Assembly: GCF_005844455.1 (NCBI RefSeq)
Contig: NZ_SPGF01000002.1
Location: 18,208 to 82,207, forward strand
Direction: 5' to 3'
DNA: 64,000 bases
Source of the DNA: Streptococcus mitis
Lineage (GTDB): Bacteria > Bacillota > Bacilli > Lactobacillales > Streptococcaceae
A program made the translations under genes and the position numbers. This document shows positions 1-8,710 of this stretch, piece by piece. Each line of letters opens with the position of its first letter. Position 1 is the stretch's first letter. The notes below the pieces were generated by a model, which saw nothing but the letters and a program-made list of their open reading frames with translations, did no database searches and was not told where the DNA came from.

Positions 1-862
1 TTTCCTTATAGGATTTCTTTTGCTCTGACGTGAGACCGGATTCGTCTATCTCTTTTTCCAACTTTTCTTTTATTTTAGAAAATCCACCCAATAGTTTTCC
101 ACTACCATCAATGATATCTCCCCAGCCAGACTCCGCATTATTTTCTTTTTTATCAGGTGTTGTTGGTGGTACAGAGCTCAGATTTTCTTGATTAGATGCG
201 CCTGGCTGTTCTCCTTGTTGTCCTACTGAAGAATCATCTCCTTGTACACCATCATTTTGAGAGGGATCTTTAGGTGTAGCATGACCATTTTGCTCAGAGC
301 TGGACACCCCTTTTTTAAATTTCTTTACCAATTCATCCAGCTTCGTTTGCCCCTCTTGCTGCAGTTTCTCTATTTTTTCTCTATCGGAAGCTCCACCAAT
401 TTTCTCCTGGTACTCTCGTACAATTCCCTTAACTTGCCCGAGAATATCTCCAAATCCAGAAGCAGAATTATCTAATTCATTTAGAAGACTAGTCATATAA
501 TTAGACAAACTAACATTAGCTTGTTCAACAGCTTGCTCATGATCTATCCGACTTTCATTATGAAAATTATTCTCTAATTCCACCAACTTTTGAGCATCTG
601 TCTCTGTTTCAATTTGATTTTGATAATAAGCTTTTCGACTACTAGATAAATCCGTATCTTCCAACTCTTTTATCAACTGCTGTCTATATTCCTTCAACTT
701 ATCTTGCCCACTAGATGTAACCGTGGGGGTATTCCCACCACCAACCACTTCTGCATGGACTACTCCTCCTAAGAACAGACTAGCAACCACTACACTAGCT
801 ACTCCAACACTAAATTTACGAATTGAATAACGTACTTTTCTTTCATAATTTGATTTAAACAT
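1..862 (-). CDS. pspC: PspC/CbpA-like surface protein, N-terminal part (cut by window edge)
   Basis: 287 codons read from the start at 862 and stay open to the window edge; the C-terminus (choline-binding or LPXTG anchor) lies outside. The protein begins with a YSIRK-type signal peptide (YSIRKF, then GVASVVV; likely cleavage after VHA near residue 37). The mature start EVVGGGNTPTVTSSGQ is typical of pneumococcal PspC/Hic. A charged, probably helical region follows, then a Pro/Gln/Ser-rich stretch near residues 195-240. PspC proteins bind factor H, secretory component or vitronectin, depending on allele. TCS06, the known regulator of this locus, lies downstream on the same strand. The allele and its ligands cannot be told from this fragment. 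Confidence 0.85.
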   Translation of the reverse strand, partial: MFKSNYERKVRYSIRKFSVGVASVVVASLFLGGVVHAEVVGGGNTPTVTSSGQDKLKEYRQQLIKELEDTDLSSSRKAYYQNQIETETDAQKLVELENNFHNESRIDHEQAVEQANVSLSNYMTSLLNELDNSASGFGDILGQVKGIVREYQEKIGGASDREKIEKLQQEGQTKLDELVKKFKKGVSSSEQNGHATPKDPSQNDGVQGDDSSVGQQGEQPGASNQENLSSVPPTTPDKKENNAESGWGDIIDGSGKLLGGFSKIKEKLEKEIDESGLTSEQKKSYKE

Positions 863-941
863 ATCGATATCCTCTCATATTTTATTTATCTTCAGTATAC
901 CCTTCCAATATGAACTGCATATTAAATGGGGTATTTTATTT

Positions 942-1469
942 TTAACCTTTCATTCTTCCATTTGGAATAATCACTTCCTGTAATAGTGTTTCTTCCTCTG
1001 CTATTCTATGATATAAAATAGTAGCATATACAGGAAAAATAAAGATAAAAGTTACGTAAGCATGACTCACCAGGGCCAACCCAACTAGTTCCGGTAAAAT
1101 ATTTAAAAAGTAATTAGGATGCTTTACAGTTCTAAAAAGGAAGTGATCTACATATTTGTGATTATTGACAAGCATAAGCTTTACTGTCCAAATATCTCCC
1201 AACAAGTGAATCACCAACATCAACATCAGCATAGAAAAAATAAGCAAGACTAAACCAACCATGCTCATGCCATCAAAATTTGTCTTGTGCACCATTGCTT
1301 CAACGAAGCAAGAGAGATAAAAAACAATATGAGCCATCGTTAATCGTTTTGTATTCTCAACTCCAAATTCTTTCCCGCCATTGCTAAGGATTCGTTTTTC
1401 ATTCTCCATCGAACGTTTTAAAAAAATCAATCGAACGAAGAAGGTTACTAAAATAATCGCTAATACCAT
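942..1469 (-). CDS. ICMT-like integral membrane methyltransferase-family protein
   Basis: 175 residues with about five hydrophobic segments. The C-terminal half has the isoprenylcysteine carboxyl methyltransferase/phospholipid methyltransferase signature: KHPNYFLNILPELVG near residues 110-125, and an RIAEEE acidic motif near residue 155. In eukaryotes this fold methylates prenylated proteins; the bacterial substrate is unknown and bacteria lack prenylated CaaX proteins. The start at 1469 has an AAAGGA ribosome site. It sits between the PspC-like gene and the TCS06 kinase, all on minus, as in pneumococci. The tail after the EEE motif is short, but I see no frameshift. The family is clear; the function is open. 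Confidence 0.8.
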   Translation of the reverse strand: MVLAIILVTFFVRLIFLKRSMENEKRILSNGGKEFGVENTKRLTMAHIVFYLSCFVEAMVHKTNFDGMSMVGLVLLIFSMLMLMLVIHLLGDIWTVKLMLVNNHKYVDHFLFRTVKHPNYFLNILPELVGLALVSHAYVTFIFIFPVYATILYHRIAEEETLLQEVIIPNGRMKG

Positions 1470-1576
1470 ACCAGTATCCTTTCTTTTTTCTATATTTAAA
1501 ATAATATTCTCATGTTAAACCTATGTGAACTTTAACAAAAAAAACGGAGAGATTTCCGTTCTGTTACTTTATACAA

Positions 1577-2917
1577 CTAATCTGCTTGCAAGCAAATTTT
1601 AAATTCCATTCCCTGTTCATAAGGGAGAAAACTATAGGACATTTGATAACTTTCTAGGATGTTATTCACGATATAGAGTCCCAAACCAGACCCTTCAGAC
1701 TTGTCTGTAACAACTTGAGAGTGGTAAAAAATATCAAACAAATGATTCAACTCTTCTTGATTAAGAGGTTGGCAGGTATTTTTGATAGAAAGATAGCCAT
1801 CTTGCTCGGATAGGATTACGCGCCCTTTTTTATCTGAATATTTAATTGCATTACTAATCAGGTTTGTCAAAACCTTATCCAATGCCTTGAGGCTCATGAC
1901 GACCCTGGTATCATCTGTCAATTGATTTTCAATTTCTATTCCTCTTGAGCGTGCTAATTCCTGATAGCGATATAAAACATCCGTCAAAACAGTCTGGACT
2001 ATCAAGGTCTCGCTACACTCTGTCCACTCTTGGAACTTAGAGGACTCCAAAACTTCTTCGAGCAAGTGGCTCATTTGATCAATTTGATCGATACTCTTTG
2101 CTATATACTTAGGGTGGTCTTTATAATCCCCAATATTGTACTGCATATTCTCTAGAATAATTCGAAGACTGGCTAAAGGGGTTTTCAACTCATGTGACGC
2201 TCCACGAACAAAAGAAACTTTCTGCTTTTGCAACCTGATAATCCGTTCATTTCTTCTCTCAGATTCACCAATGACTGCCAGCAAGTTTTCATACACATCA
2301 TTGATTTGCTTTCCAACTTCCCCAACTTCATCCTTTCGCGTTTCATCAAAGCGAATATCATGATCCAACTCCTGCATCTTACCTGTAACTTTTGAGATAT
2401 AAAAGAGAGGCTCCAATAAACGTTTCGTATAGAAGTAGGAAAAGAGAAAAGCAAATACAAGCGTTGCTAGAAAGGTATAAGGGAGATAGAGAAGCATAAT
2501 CCGTGTTGCCTCTTTATAAATATCCACACCTTGAATAAATTGAATGGTTACCTTTTTACCATCAACTGTCGTAATCTGACGGTCAATCGTTACGATATAG
2601 TTAGTGGGACTGCCTTCCTTTATTTCCAAGTCATGCACAAGGGAAATTCTCTTGTCCAGTACATCATCTTTCAAATGGGCAGAGATGTGAAGAGACTTCG
2701 AATAGGACTCCAGCAAACTAGGCAGTTCATGAAAATTTTTACCTTCTAAGTACCTGCTCATAATAGTCGCACTCTCATTAAACTTCTCACCCTCTTGCTG
2801 AATGTAATAAAAAGGAAAGGTCAGATAGATGGCAATGTGGATGACCAAAGCAATTGCACCTAAAAGCGAAAAACTTCTTAAAAATGATTTGGTTAATAAT
2901 TTAGGATTTTTTATCAT
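1577..2917 (-). CDS. hk06: TCS06 sensor histidine kinase (HK06)
   Basis: 446-residue membrane kinase. A transmembrane segment near residues 15-37 and another near 146-165 flank an extracytoplasmic sensor of about 105 residues. A HAMP domain follows (about 166-220), then HisKA with phospho-acceptor His242 in [10 protein letters not shown], and a HATPase domain with an N-box ([10 protein letters not shown]) and a G-box (GSGLGLYIV). It overlaps the regulator gene by 4 bases, so the two are co-translated. The established role of TCS06 in pneumococci is control of cbpA/pspC, and with it adherence; that target is about 700 bases downstream here. The signal it senses is not evident. Confidence 0.95.
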   Translation of the reverse strand: MIKNPKLLTKSFLRSFSLLGAIALVIHIAIYLTFPFYYIQQEGEKFNESATIMSRYLEGKNFHELPSLLESYSKSLHISAHLKDDVLDKRISLVHDLEIKEGSPTNYIVTIDRQITTVDGKKVTIQFIQGVDIYKEATRIMLLYLPYTFLATLVFAFLFSYFYTKRLLEPLFYISKVTGKMQELDHDIRFDETRKDEVGEVGKQINDVYENLLAVIGESERRNERIIRLQKQKVSFVRGASHELKTPLASLRIILENMQYNIGDYKDHPKYIAKSIDQIDQMSHLLEEVLESSKFQEWTECSETLIVQTVLTDVLYRYQELARSRGIEIENQLTDDTRVVMSLKALDKVLTNLISNAIKYSDKKGRVILSEQDGYLSIKNTCQPLNQEELNHLFDIFYHSQVVTDKSEGSGLGLYIVNNILESYQMSYSFLPYEQGMEFKICLQAD

Positions 2918-3567
2918 AAGCTAATTTTGTATCCGGCATTTTTCACTGTTACAATACAATCCAGATCCAACTTCTTACGAAGATTTCGAATGTAAACATC
3001 AACTACTCTATCAAGAGGCAAATCTGCAAAATCATTCGAGATAGACTCGAGTATCTGCTCTCTACTCAAGACCTGGTTCTTATGTTGGATCAAACATTTT
3101 AAAACCAACAATTCTTTCGGCTTAATTGCAACCTCCTCGTTCTTGACTCGAGCTTGGTAGGATGTGAAATCCACTGTCACATCTTGATAATGCCAAATAT
3201 CCTCCACAACATAGTAACGCCTAAGCAGGGCTTGAATCCGTTTGACTAGGAGCACTAGTGAAAATGGTTTTGTCACATGATCATCAGCATAAAGGTCAAA
3301 TACCTGCATCTGAGTTTCCTCATCTCCGAGTGCACTTAAGACGATTACAGGAATATCATGATTTCCATTAATTTCTTTTAACACCTCAAATCCGCTCCGC
3401 TTCGGTAACATCAGATCCAAGACCATCAGATGAATCGGTAACTCATAAAATTTCTCCAAAGCCTCCTGCCCATCCTTTGCTAGAATAACATGATAGCCTT
3501 CTTCTCTCAAAAAAGCAGCGACCCCCTCTCTAATCATATCCTCATCATCTACAACTAAAATGTTCAT
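2914..3567 (-). CDS. rr06: TCS06 response regulator (RR06), OmpR family
   Basis: 217 residues: a receiver domain with acidic residues D7/D8, phospho-acceptor D51 in VLDLMLP and the conserved Lys in TKPFS, followed by a C-terminal OmpR/PhoB winged helix (about 120-217) ending [10 protein letters not shown]. It is first of the rr06-hk06 pair. The start at 3567 has an AAGGGAA ribosome site. In pneumococci RR06 binds the cbpA promoter. A strong sigma-A promoter lies about 150 bases upstream, with a weak terminator-like hairpin between it and the gene (reported separately), so expression might be attenuated. Confidence 0.95.
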   Translation of the reverse strand: MNILVVDDEDMIREGVAAFLREEGYHVILAKDGQEALEKFYELPIHLMVLDLMLPKRSGFEVLKEINGNHDIPVIVLSALGDEETQMQVFDLYADDHVTKPFSLVLLVKRIQALLRRYYVVEDIWHYQDVTVDFTSYQARVKNEEVAIKPKELLVLKCLIQHKNQVLSREQILESISNDFADLPLDRVVDVYIRNLRKKLDLDCIVTVKNAGYKISL

Positions 3568-3636
3568 CTATTTCCCTTCTTAACCTATCTAAAAGTCACT
3601 CTTTTGCTAGGTTTACATTATTTTCATTTCATACGC

Positions 3637-3719
3637 AAAAAAAGAAACAGGGCTCTGTTGAAATGATGGAAATTTCAGGAAACTCTGATCTTTTTCATTC
3701 TATACAAATCTTAATATTT
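3637..3719 (-). ncRNA. Candidate small RNA or attenuated leader upstream of rr06
   Basis: A consensus promoter (3726-3753) would start a transcript near 3719. About 60 bases on, a short hairpin (AACAG, loop AGCC, CTGTT; 3646-3659) is followed by TCTTTTTTT. That is the layout of a small RNA of about 80 nt, or of a leader that terminates partway before rr06. The stem has only 5 bp, so termination may be partial. The only ORF inside is a six-codon AUG reading frame. This is inference from promoter and terminator signals alone. Confidence 0.35.
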
Positions 3720-3725
3720 ATTCTT

Positions 3726-3753
3726 ATTATAACCAATATTTACATATTGTCAA
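3726..3753 (-). promoter_or_regulatory. Consensus sigma-A promoter upstream of rr06
   Basis: On the minus strand, TTGACA (3753-3748), a 16-base spacer and TATAAT (3731-3726): a full consensus match in an AT-rich intergenic region. It faces rr06-hk06, whose start codon is about 150 bases downstream. Confidence 0.75.
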
Positions 3754-3778
3754 CTTGTTTCCTTTGGTTTCATAAAAA

Positions 3779-3886
3779 TATAGTAGATTGAAATAAGGTA
3801 TGAACAAATCGATTAGGAAAGTCAAACTAATTTCTAGAAATATTTTTAGCAGTCGAAGTGTACTATTCTATATTCAATCTATTATA
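3779..3886. repeat. RUP element (copy 1)
   Basis: 108-bp repeat with terminal inverted repeats: it begins TATAGTAGATTGAA and ends TTCAATCTATTATA, with TA at both ends. A second copy at 18800-18906 shares most of its sequence. Size, ends and TA boundaries fit RUP, the pneumococcal repeat thought to be mobilised in trans by an IS630-type transposase. It lies between rr06 and the clpC terminator, in neither gene. Confidence 0.8.
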
Positions 3887-3891
3887 AATAC

Positions 3892-3915
3892 AAAAAAATC
3901 AGGATTGCTCCTGAT
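3892..3915 (-). terminator. Intrinsic terminator of ctsR-clpC
   Basis: On minus, ATCAGGA, loop GCAA, TCCTGAT, then a run of T, just past the clpC stop codon. Confidence 0.85.
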
Positions 3916-3924
3916 TCTCCATTT

Positions 3925-6357
3925 TTAAGCAATATCAAATTTTAATTGACCAGCTTTGACACCAATCTTGAGAGTCTTACCTCCTAATAGTTCTCCCTTG
4001 AGGAGGAGCTCTGCCAACTTGTCTTCCACCTCTGTTTGCAGGGTTCTGCGAAGTGGGCGAGCTCCCATTTCTGGATCATAACCTTGGCTTGCCAGTAACT
4101 TCAACGCTGAAGCTTGCAGTTTCAAGTCGATACCCTTCTCTGCTAGGCTAGCAATCAATGGTTTAACCATGATCTTAACGATTTCCTGCATGTGTTCGCT
4201 ATCCAAGCTATGGAAGACCACCTTTTCATCAATACGGTTAATAAACTCTGGTCGATAAGTTTTTTTCAACTCTTCAAAGATGCGTTTTTCCATATTTTCC
4301 TGGTCAAAACGAATGTCTTTCGCGCCAAAGCCGACCGTCTTGTCATCACGAAGGGCTGTCGCACCAAGGTTTGACGTCATGATGATAATGGTATTTGAAA
4401 AATCCACCTTGCGTCCCTTGCTATCTGTCAAGACACCGTCGTCCAAAACCTGCAAGAGAACATTAAAGATATCTGGGTGGGCCTTCTCTACCTCATCAAA
4501 GAGGAGAACGGAGTAAGGTTTGTTGCGAACCTTCTCAGTCAACTCCCCACCTTCTTCGTAACCCACATAGCCCGGAGGAGCTCCATTGAGACGGCTGGCC
4601 GCGAATTTCTCCATATACTCACTCATATCAAAGCGGATAAGGGCTGATTCGTCATCAAAGAGGACTTCTGCCAGAGCCTTTGCCAATTCGGTCTTACCGA
4701 CTCCTGTCGGCCCTAGGAACATAAAGGAACCAATCGGACGCTTGTGACTACGAATCCCTGACTGATTGCGGCGAATCGCACGACTAATGCTTGAAACAGC
4801 TTGATCTTGACCGATGACACGTTTGTGCAGTTCCGCTTCCAAGTTCAGATATTTCTTGGCATCAGTCTGAGTTAGTTTTTGGACTGGAATCCCTGACAAG
4901 CGACTCAAGGTGGTCAAAATATCGGATTCTGTCACCAAGTCTTTATAGACAGGGACTTCCTGCTCCTTTGCGATTAGCTGGGCAGCTTGTTTCCACTTGC
5001 CATCCATCAGGGACTTGTCAGCTGGACTCAAGTCGGATTCGACTGCTTTCACCTGCTTGGAGTTGTTTTGCACTGTTGCTGCCGCTTCATCTAAAAGGTC
5101 GATGGCAGAGTCTGGTAAGTGACGACTGGTCAAGTAACGATGCGCCATCTTAACAGCTGTTTCAACAGCTTCATCTGTAATTTGTACACGGTGATGTTTC
5201 TCATAGGTAGCTTTCAAACCTTGCAAAATGGTCATGCTGTCAGCTAAACTTGGCTCTTCGATCGTCACTTTTGCAAAACGACGAGAAAGGGCAGCATCTT
5301 TTTCGATATGTTTTTGGTATTCTTCCTGAGTGGTTGCACCAACTGTTCTCAGAGTTCCGCGAGCCAAGGCTGGCTTCAAGATATTGGCTGCATCCAGAGT
5401 CGAATCAATACCGCTACCAGAACCCATGATGGTGTGGAGTTCATCGATAAAGAGAATCACTTTGCCGTCTTCCTCGATATCCTTGATGATGTTGTTCATG
5501 CGCTCTTCAAAGTCACCACGGAAGCGTGTCCCTGCAACGACATTCATCAAATCAAGCTCTAACACGCGCATCTTAGCCATTTCCGCAGGTACATCACCAC
5601 TAGCAATACGCTGAGCAAGCCCAAGCGCCAAGGCTGTTTTCCCGACACCAGCATCCCCAACCAAGACAGGATTGTTCTTGGTCTTCCGACTCAAAATCTG
5701 AATCATACGCGAGATTTCCTTGTCACGACCGATAACTGGTTCTAACTTGCCAGAGCGCGCTTGCTCCGTCAGGTCATGCGTGTAATCCTCTAGACCACCG
5801 CTCGGAGTCTGCGGCATGCCCATCATATTAGCCATAGAATTCTGCTTGTCGGCTACTGTACGATGACGTTGGCGTAAAGCCTTAAGGTCTTCACGAGTCC
5901 AACCTGCCCGTTCTTCTAGATTTCGACGTAGAGCAGCAATCTTGACCTGATCTTTCTTATCTTCATAAGAAAAACCTGCTCTCTCTAAGATACGAGTAGC
6001 CAAGGCATTGCCATCATGTAAAATCGCATAGAGAACATGCTCTGTCCCTAGCACCTTAGTATGGACCACTGATGCTACATATTCGGCTTCATCAAAAAGG
6101 ACCTGCAAACGATGAGAAAACGGCAACTCCGTAAAGGTTTCATCCTGGCTGTAGTCTGTTTCAGTCAGTTCCAAAGCCACCTCTTCTAAACGGTCCATCT
6201 CATATGGATAATCATTTAAAGTCGCCCCTGCCACACTGTAACTATGATTGGACATGGCAATCAACAAATGCCATGACTCTAGGTAACGAGCTCCAAAATG
6301 GCCAGCAACCATGTAGGCACTTTCGATACATTCATTCAATGCTTTTGAATAATTCAT
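3925..6357 (-). CDS. clpC: Clp protease ATPase subunit ClpC
   Basis: 810-residue HSP100 unfoldase that feeds substrates to ClpP. It has an N-terminal double Clp_N repeat (about 1-145), AAA+ domain 1 with Walker A GDAGVGKTA near 240, a linker, and AAA+ domain 2 with Walker A GPTGVGKTE near 545 and Walker B LLFDEVEKAH, then a C-terminal D2-small domain. There is no N-terminal zinc finger, which separates it from ClpE. It starts one base after the ctsR stop codon and is co-transcribed with ctsR under a CtsR operator. Expected roles are protein quality control and stress tolerance. Confidence 0.97.
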   Translation of the reverse strand: MNYSKALNECIESAYMVAGHFGARYLESWHLLIAMSNHSYSVAGATLNDYPYEMDRLEEVALELTETDYSQDETFTELPFSHRLQVLFDEAEYVASVVHTKVLGTEHVLYAILHDGNALATRILERAGFSYEDKKDQVKIAALRRNLEERAGWTREDLKALRQRHRTVADKQNSMANMMGMPQTPSGGLEDYTHDLTEQARSGKLEPVIGRDKEISRMIQILSRKTKNNPVLVGDAGVGKTALALGLAQRIASGDVPAEMAKMRVLELDLMNVVAGTRFRGDFEERMNNIIKDIEEDGKVILFIDELHTIMGSGSGIDSTLDAANILKPALARGTLRTVGATTQEEYQKHIEKDAALSRRFAKVTIEEPSLADSMTILQGLKATYEKHHRVQITDEAVETAVKMAHRYLTSRHLPDSAIDLLDEAAATVQNNSKQVKAVESDLSPADKSLMDGKWKQAAQLIAKEQEVPVYKDLVTESDILTTLSRLSGIPVQKLTQTDAKKYLNLEAELHKRVIGQDQAVSSISRAIRRNQSGIRSHKRPIGSFMFLGPTGVGKTELAKALAEVLFDDESALIRFDMSEYMEKFAASRLNGAPPGYVGYEEGGELTEKVRNKPYSVLLFDEVEKAHPDIFNVLLQVLDDGVLTDSKGRKVDFSNTIIIMTSNLGATALRDDKTVGFGAKDIRFDQENMEKRIFEELKKTYRPEFINRIDEKVVFHSLDSEHMQEIVKIMVKPLIASLAEKGIDLKLQASALKLLASQGYDPEMGARPLRRTLQTEVEDKLAELLLKGELLGGKTLKIGVKAGQLKFDIA

Positions 6358-6358
6358 C

Positions 6359-6817
6359 TTACTTCCCTTTTCTATCTACCTCTTGTATGACCTGTCGTAA
6401 CATATTAGCACGAACAACTGGAGCTTCTTCTCCTAGAACGCGATCCAAAGCTACTGCCACCAGCAAATTCATCTCCTGCTTGGTCATCAATTCCTGCTCA
6501 ACCAAAAGCTGCAGAATATCTTCATAAATTTCTTGACTAACTCGCTCACCAATAGAGTAAAGCAGCTCCCTGAGCATTTCATGATGACTAGAAAACTCAA
6601 TCCGTCCTATACGAATGTAGCCTCCGCCACCACGCTTACTTTCAACCAAGTAGCCTCTACTTTCCGTAAATCGTGTCTTGATCACGTAGTTAATCTGACT
6701 AGGAACAACCTGAAAAGTATCTGCCAACTGACTCCGTTGCAACTCCACGATACCAGATTGATCTAAAATCGCCTTGATGTAGGCCTCAATATGATCCGAT
6801 GTATTTTTAAATCTCAT
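6359..6817 (-). CDS. ctsR: Transcriptional repressor of class III stress genes CtsR
   Basis: 152 residues. A winged-helix DNA-binding domain in the first 70 residues is followed by the family's glycine-rich wing (ESKRGGGGYIRIGRI, about 60-75) that serves as thermosensor. CtsR represses clp genes by binding direct heptad repeats. A matching operator overlaps the promoter at 6844-6861, so the gene is autoregulated together with clpC directly downstream. In this group the operon has no mcsA/mcsB, unlike Bacillus, and none is seen here. Confidence 0.96.
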   Translation of the reverse strand: MRFKNTSDHIEAYIKAILDQSGIVELQRSQLADTFQVVPSQINYVIKTRFTESRGYLVESKRGGGGYIRIGRIEFSSHHEMLRELLYSIGERVSQEIYEDILQLLVEQELMTKQEMNLLVAVALDRVLGEEAPVVRANMLRQVIQEVDRKGK

Positions 6818-6843
6818 TACAAACCCACCTCTCTCTCTTTAAA

Positions 6844-6867
6844 CCTTGACTATCTTTGACTATTATA
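6844..6867 (-). promoter_or_regulatory. ctsR promoter -10 with CtsR operator
   Basis: On minus, TATAAT (6867-6862) is followed at once by the direct repeat AGTCAAAGATAGTCAAGG (6861-6844). This fits the CtsR heptad-repeat consensus and covers the expected start site. The -35 region is poor. Confidence 0.8.
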
Positions 6868-6888
6868 CCGAAATTTTCTCATTTTTAA

Positions 6889-6930
6889 AAGAAAAAGGGC
6901 GCTGGTAAAGGATAATCTTCACCAACTCCC
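6889..6930 (-). terminator. Terminator of the thiamine-precursor ABC operon
   Basis: On minus, arm GGGAGTTGGTG, a loop, arm TACCAGCGCCC, then TTTTTC. It lies after the ATPase gene and just upstream of the ctsR promoter. Confidence 0.75.
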
Positions 6931-6937
6931 TATTTTT

Positions 6938-7666
6938 CTACTTATCTAAACCTAATTCTGCCAAGATTTGACGTTTGTAGGCAATCTTTTGGACTTCCTT
7001 GTCCTCATCTTCAGACCAATCTAGTTTAATTTCTGAAACAATCTGCCCAGGGCGATTTTTCAAGATATAGATGCGGTCGCTGAGACTGAGGGCCTCCTCG
7101 ATACTATGCGTGATGATCAAGGTCGTTAGCTGCAACTGCTTATGAATCTCCAGATACCAAGCGTGGAGTTCCATCTTTGTCATCTCATCCAAGGCGCTAA
7201 AGGCTTCGTCTAAAAGAAAGAGTTTGTGCCCAAAAAGGTAGGTACGAAGCAAGGCCACACGCTGGCGCATTCCACCACTAAGTTCATGAGGATACTTATC
7301 CCGTACGGCTGTCAGCTGGAAGGTCGCAAGGATTTCATCTGCTCGAGCAATAGCTTCCGCCTTATCCACCTTTTGAATCGAGAGGGGCAGGATGATATTG
7401 CCAAGCACCGTCTTGTGCTCCAAGAGAAGATCCTTTTGCAACATATAACTCACGCGACCCTTAGGATTTTCCTCGCCATCAAGGACAATTCGCCCAGACT
7501 GGACTTCTAAAATCCCAGCGATTAGGTTAAAGAGAGTGGTCTTTCCAACACCACTTGGACCTAGGATAGAAACCACTTCACCCGAAGTCACCTGCAGGTT
7601 GATATCCTCTAAAATCTTTTCATCGCCATAGGCATAGCTTACGTGTTCTAGTCTAATTTCTGTCAT
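6938..7666 (-). CDS. thiZ: ABC transporter ATP-binding protein (thiamine-precursor uptake)
   Basis: 242-residue nucleotide-binding subunit of the nitrate/taurine/HMP importer type. Walker A GPSGVGKTT (about 36-44), Q-loop LQKD, signature LSGGMRQR, Walker B LFLLDEAFSALD and the switch His in ITHSIEEA are all intact. Its ATG overlaps the last base of the upstream solute-binding gene's stop codon. It is last of four genes under a TPP riboswitch, so it probably powers uptake of a thiamine precursor such as formylaminopyrimidine (HMP family). Confidence 0.92.
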   Translation of the reverse strand: MTEIRLEHVSYAYGDEKILEDINLQVTSGEVVSILGPSGVGKTTLFNLIAGILEVQSGRIVLDGEENPKGRVSYMLQKDLLLEHKTVLGNIILPLSIQKVDKAEAIARADEILATFQLTAVRDKYPHELSGGMRQRVALLRTYLFGHKLFLLDEAFSALDEMTKMELHAWYLEIHKQLQLTTLIITHSIEEALSLSDRIYILKNRPGQIVSEIKLDWSEDEDKEVQKIAYKRQILAELGLDK

Positions 7667-8673
7667 TATTTTACAAATTCATTAGTGAAGCCTTTGTCTG
7701 TCAAGTCTTCTTTAAGGATACCATTTTCTTTATCCCATTTGTAGAAGGCATTCCAGCGTTCTGCATCAAATTGTCCCCATTTTTTCTTGTCACTTGCGTA
7801 TTCTTTTGACAAGTATTTTTGAGATTCGATGACAAAGTCACGTTTTTCCTTGAGTTCAGGTGCATTTTTGATAAGAATATCCGCAGCTTCTTCTGGATGT
7901 TCCATGGCATATTGGTAGCCTTTTTTGATGGCTTGGATGACTTTACGAGCTTCTTCCTTGTTGTCTTTGAGATAGTCGTTGTTTGCGATAATAACTGGTG
8001 AGTAGTAGTCAAACTCCTTGACATAGTCTTTCAAATACATGAAGTTGGCGTCTACGCCTTGAGATTTAGCAAGGATACCATCCCAACCGTAGTAAATCCA
8101 AGCAGTGTCAAAAACGCCATTGGCAATTGGTGTGATGGAGTTTGAGTCGTTGTTTGGTACTTTTTCGACCTTTTCGAAGTCTCCACCTTGAGATTCCACC
8201 AAGGTTTTCAACATAGCAAGTTCAGTCGGGTCATTCCAAGTTCCGTATTTCTTCCCAACCAAGTCTTTTGGACTGCTGACATTGTCCGATTTACGTGAGA
8301 TGATTCCAGATGTATTGTGCTCTACGATAGCGGCAACGGCAGTGATTCCTGCTCCTTTTTCCAATTTCTTAGCCATGTAGTCTTGGAAATAGATAGCAAA
8401 TGGCGCCTTGCCATTGATCACCAAGTCAGACGAGCTTTCTTCAGGTGGCAATTTCAAATCAACATCCACTCCAGCTTCTTTGAAATAGCCTTTTTCCTTG
8501 GCCACATAAAGTCCGGTGTGGTTGGTGTTTGGTGTCCAGTCTAGGATAAAGTCAATCTTCTTAAGTTCTGCTTCTTTGTTGTCTTTAGAAGCAGTTCCTT
8601 GACCACAAGCTACAAGCACAACAGCTACAAGAGCTGTTACAAGCGTTAAAAACACTTTCCATGTTTTCTTCAT
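7666..8673 (-). CDS. thiY: NMT1/THI5-like solute-binding lipoprotein
   Basis: About 335 residues. A lipoprotein signal ends in the lipobox LVAC, so the mature protein is anchored by a lipid-modified Cys. The mature part opens with the THI5-like DWTPNTNHTGLYVAKEKGYF motif, shared with ThiY and yeast pyrimidine-synthesis proteins, so the ligand is probably a 4-amino-5-hydroxymethylpyrimidine compound. A further ATG lies two codons upstream (8679); I prefer 8673 because AGAGG then sits 8 bases away rather than 2. The TPP riboswitch upstream supports the ligand class. Confidence 0.92.
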   Translation of the reverse strand: MKKTWKVFLTLVTALVAVVLVACGQGTASKDNKEAELKKIDFILDWTPNTNHTGLYVAKEKGYFKEAGVDVDLKLPPEESSSDLVINGKAPFAIYFQDYMAKKLEKGAGITAVAAIVEHNTSGIISRKSDNVSSPKDLVGKKYGTWNDPTELAMLKTLVESQGGDFEKVEKVPNNDSNSITPIANGVFDTAWIYYGWDGILAKSQGVDANFMYLKDYVKEFDYYSPVIIANNDYLKDNKEEARKVIQAIKKGYQYAMEHPEEAADILIKNAPELKEKRDFVIESQKYLSKEYASDKKKWGQFDAERWNAFYKWDKENGILKEDLTDKGFTNEFVK

Positions 8674-8710
8674 TTTCATTTCCTCTTTTCTTTTTCAAAA
8701 ACGCTCTATT

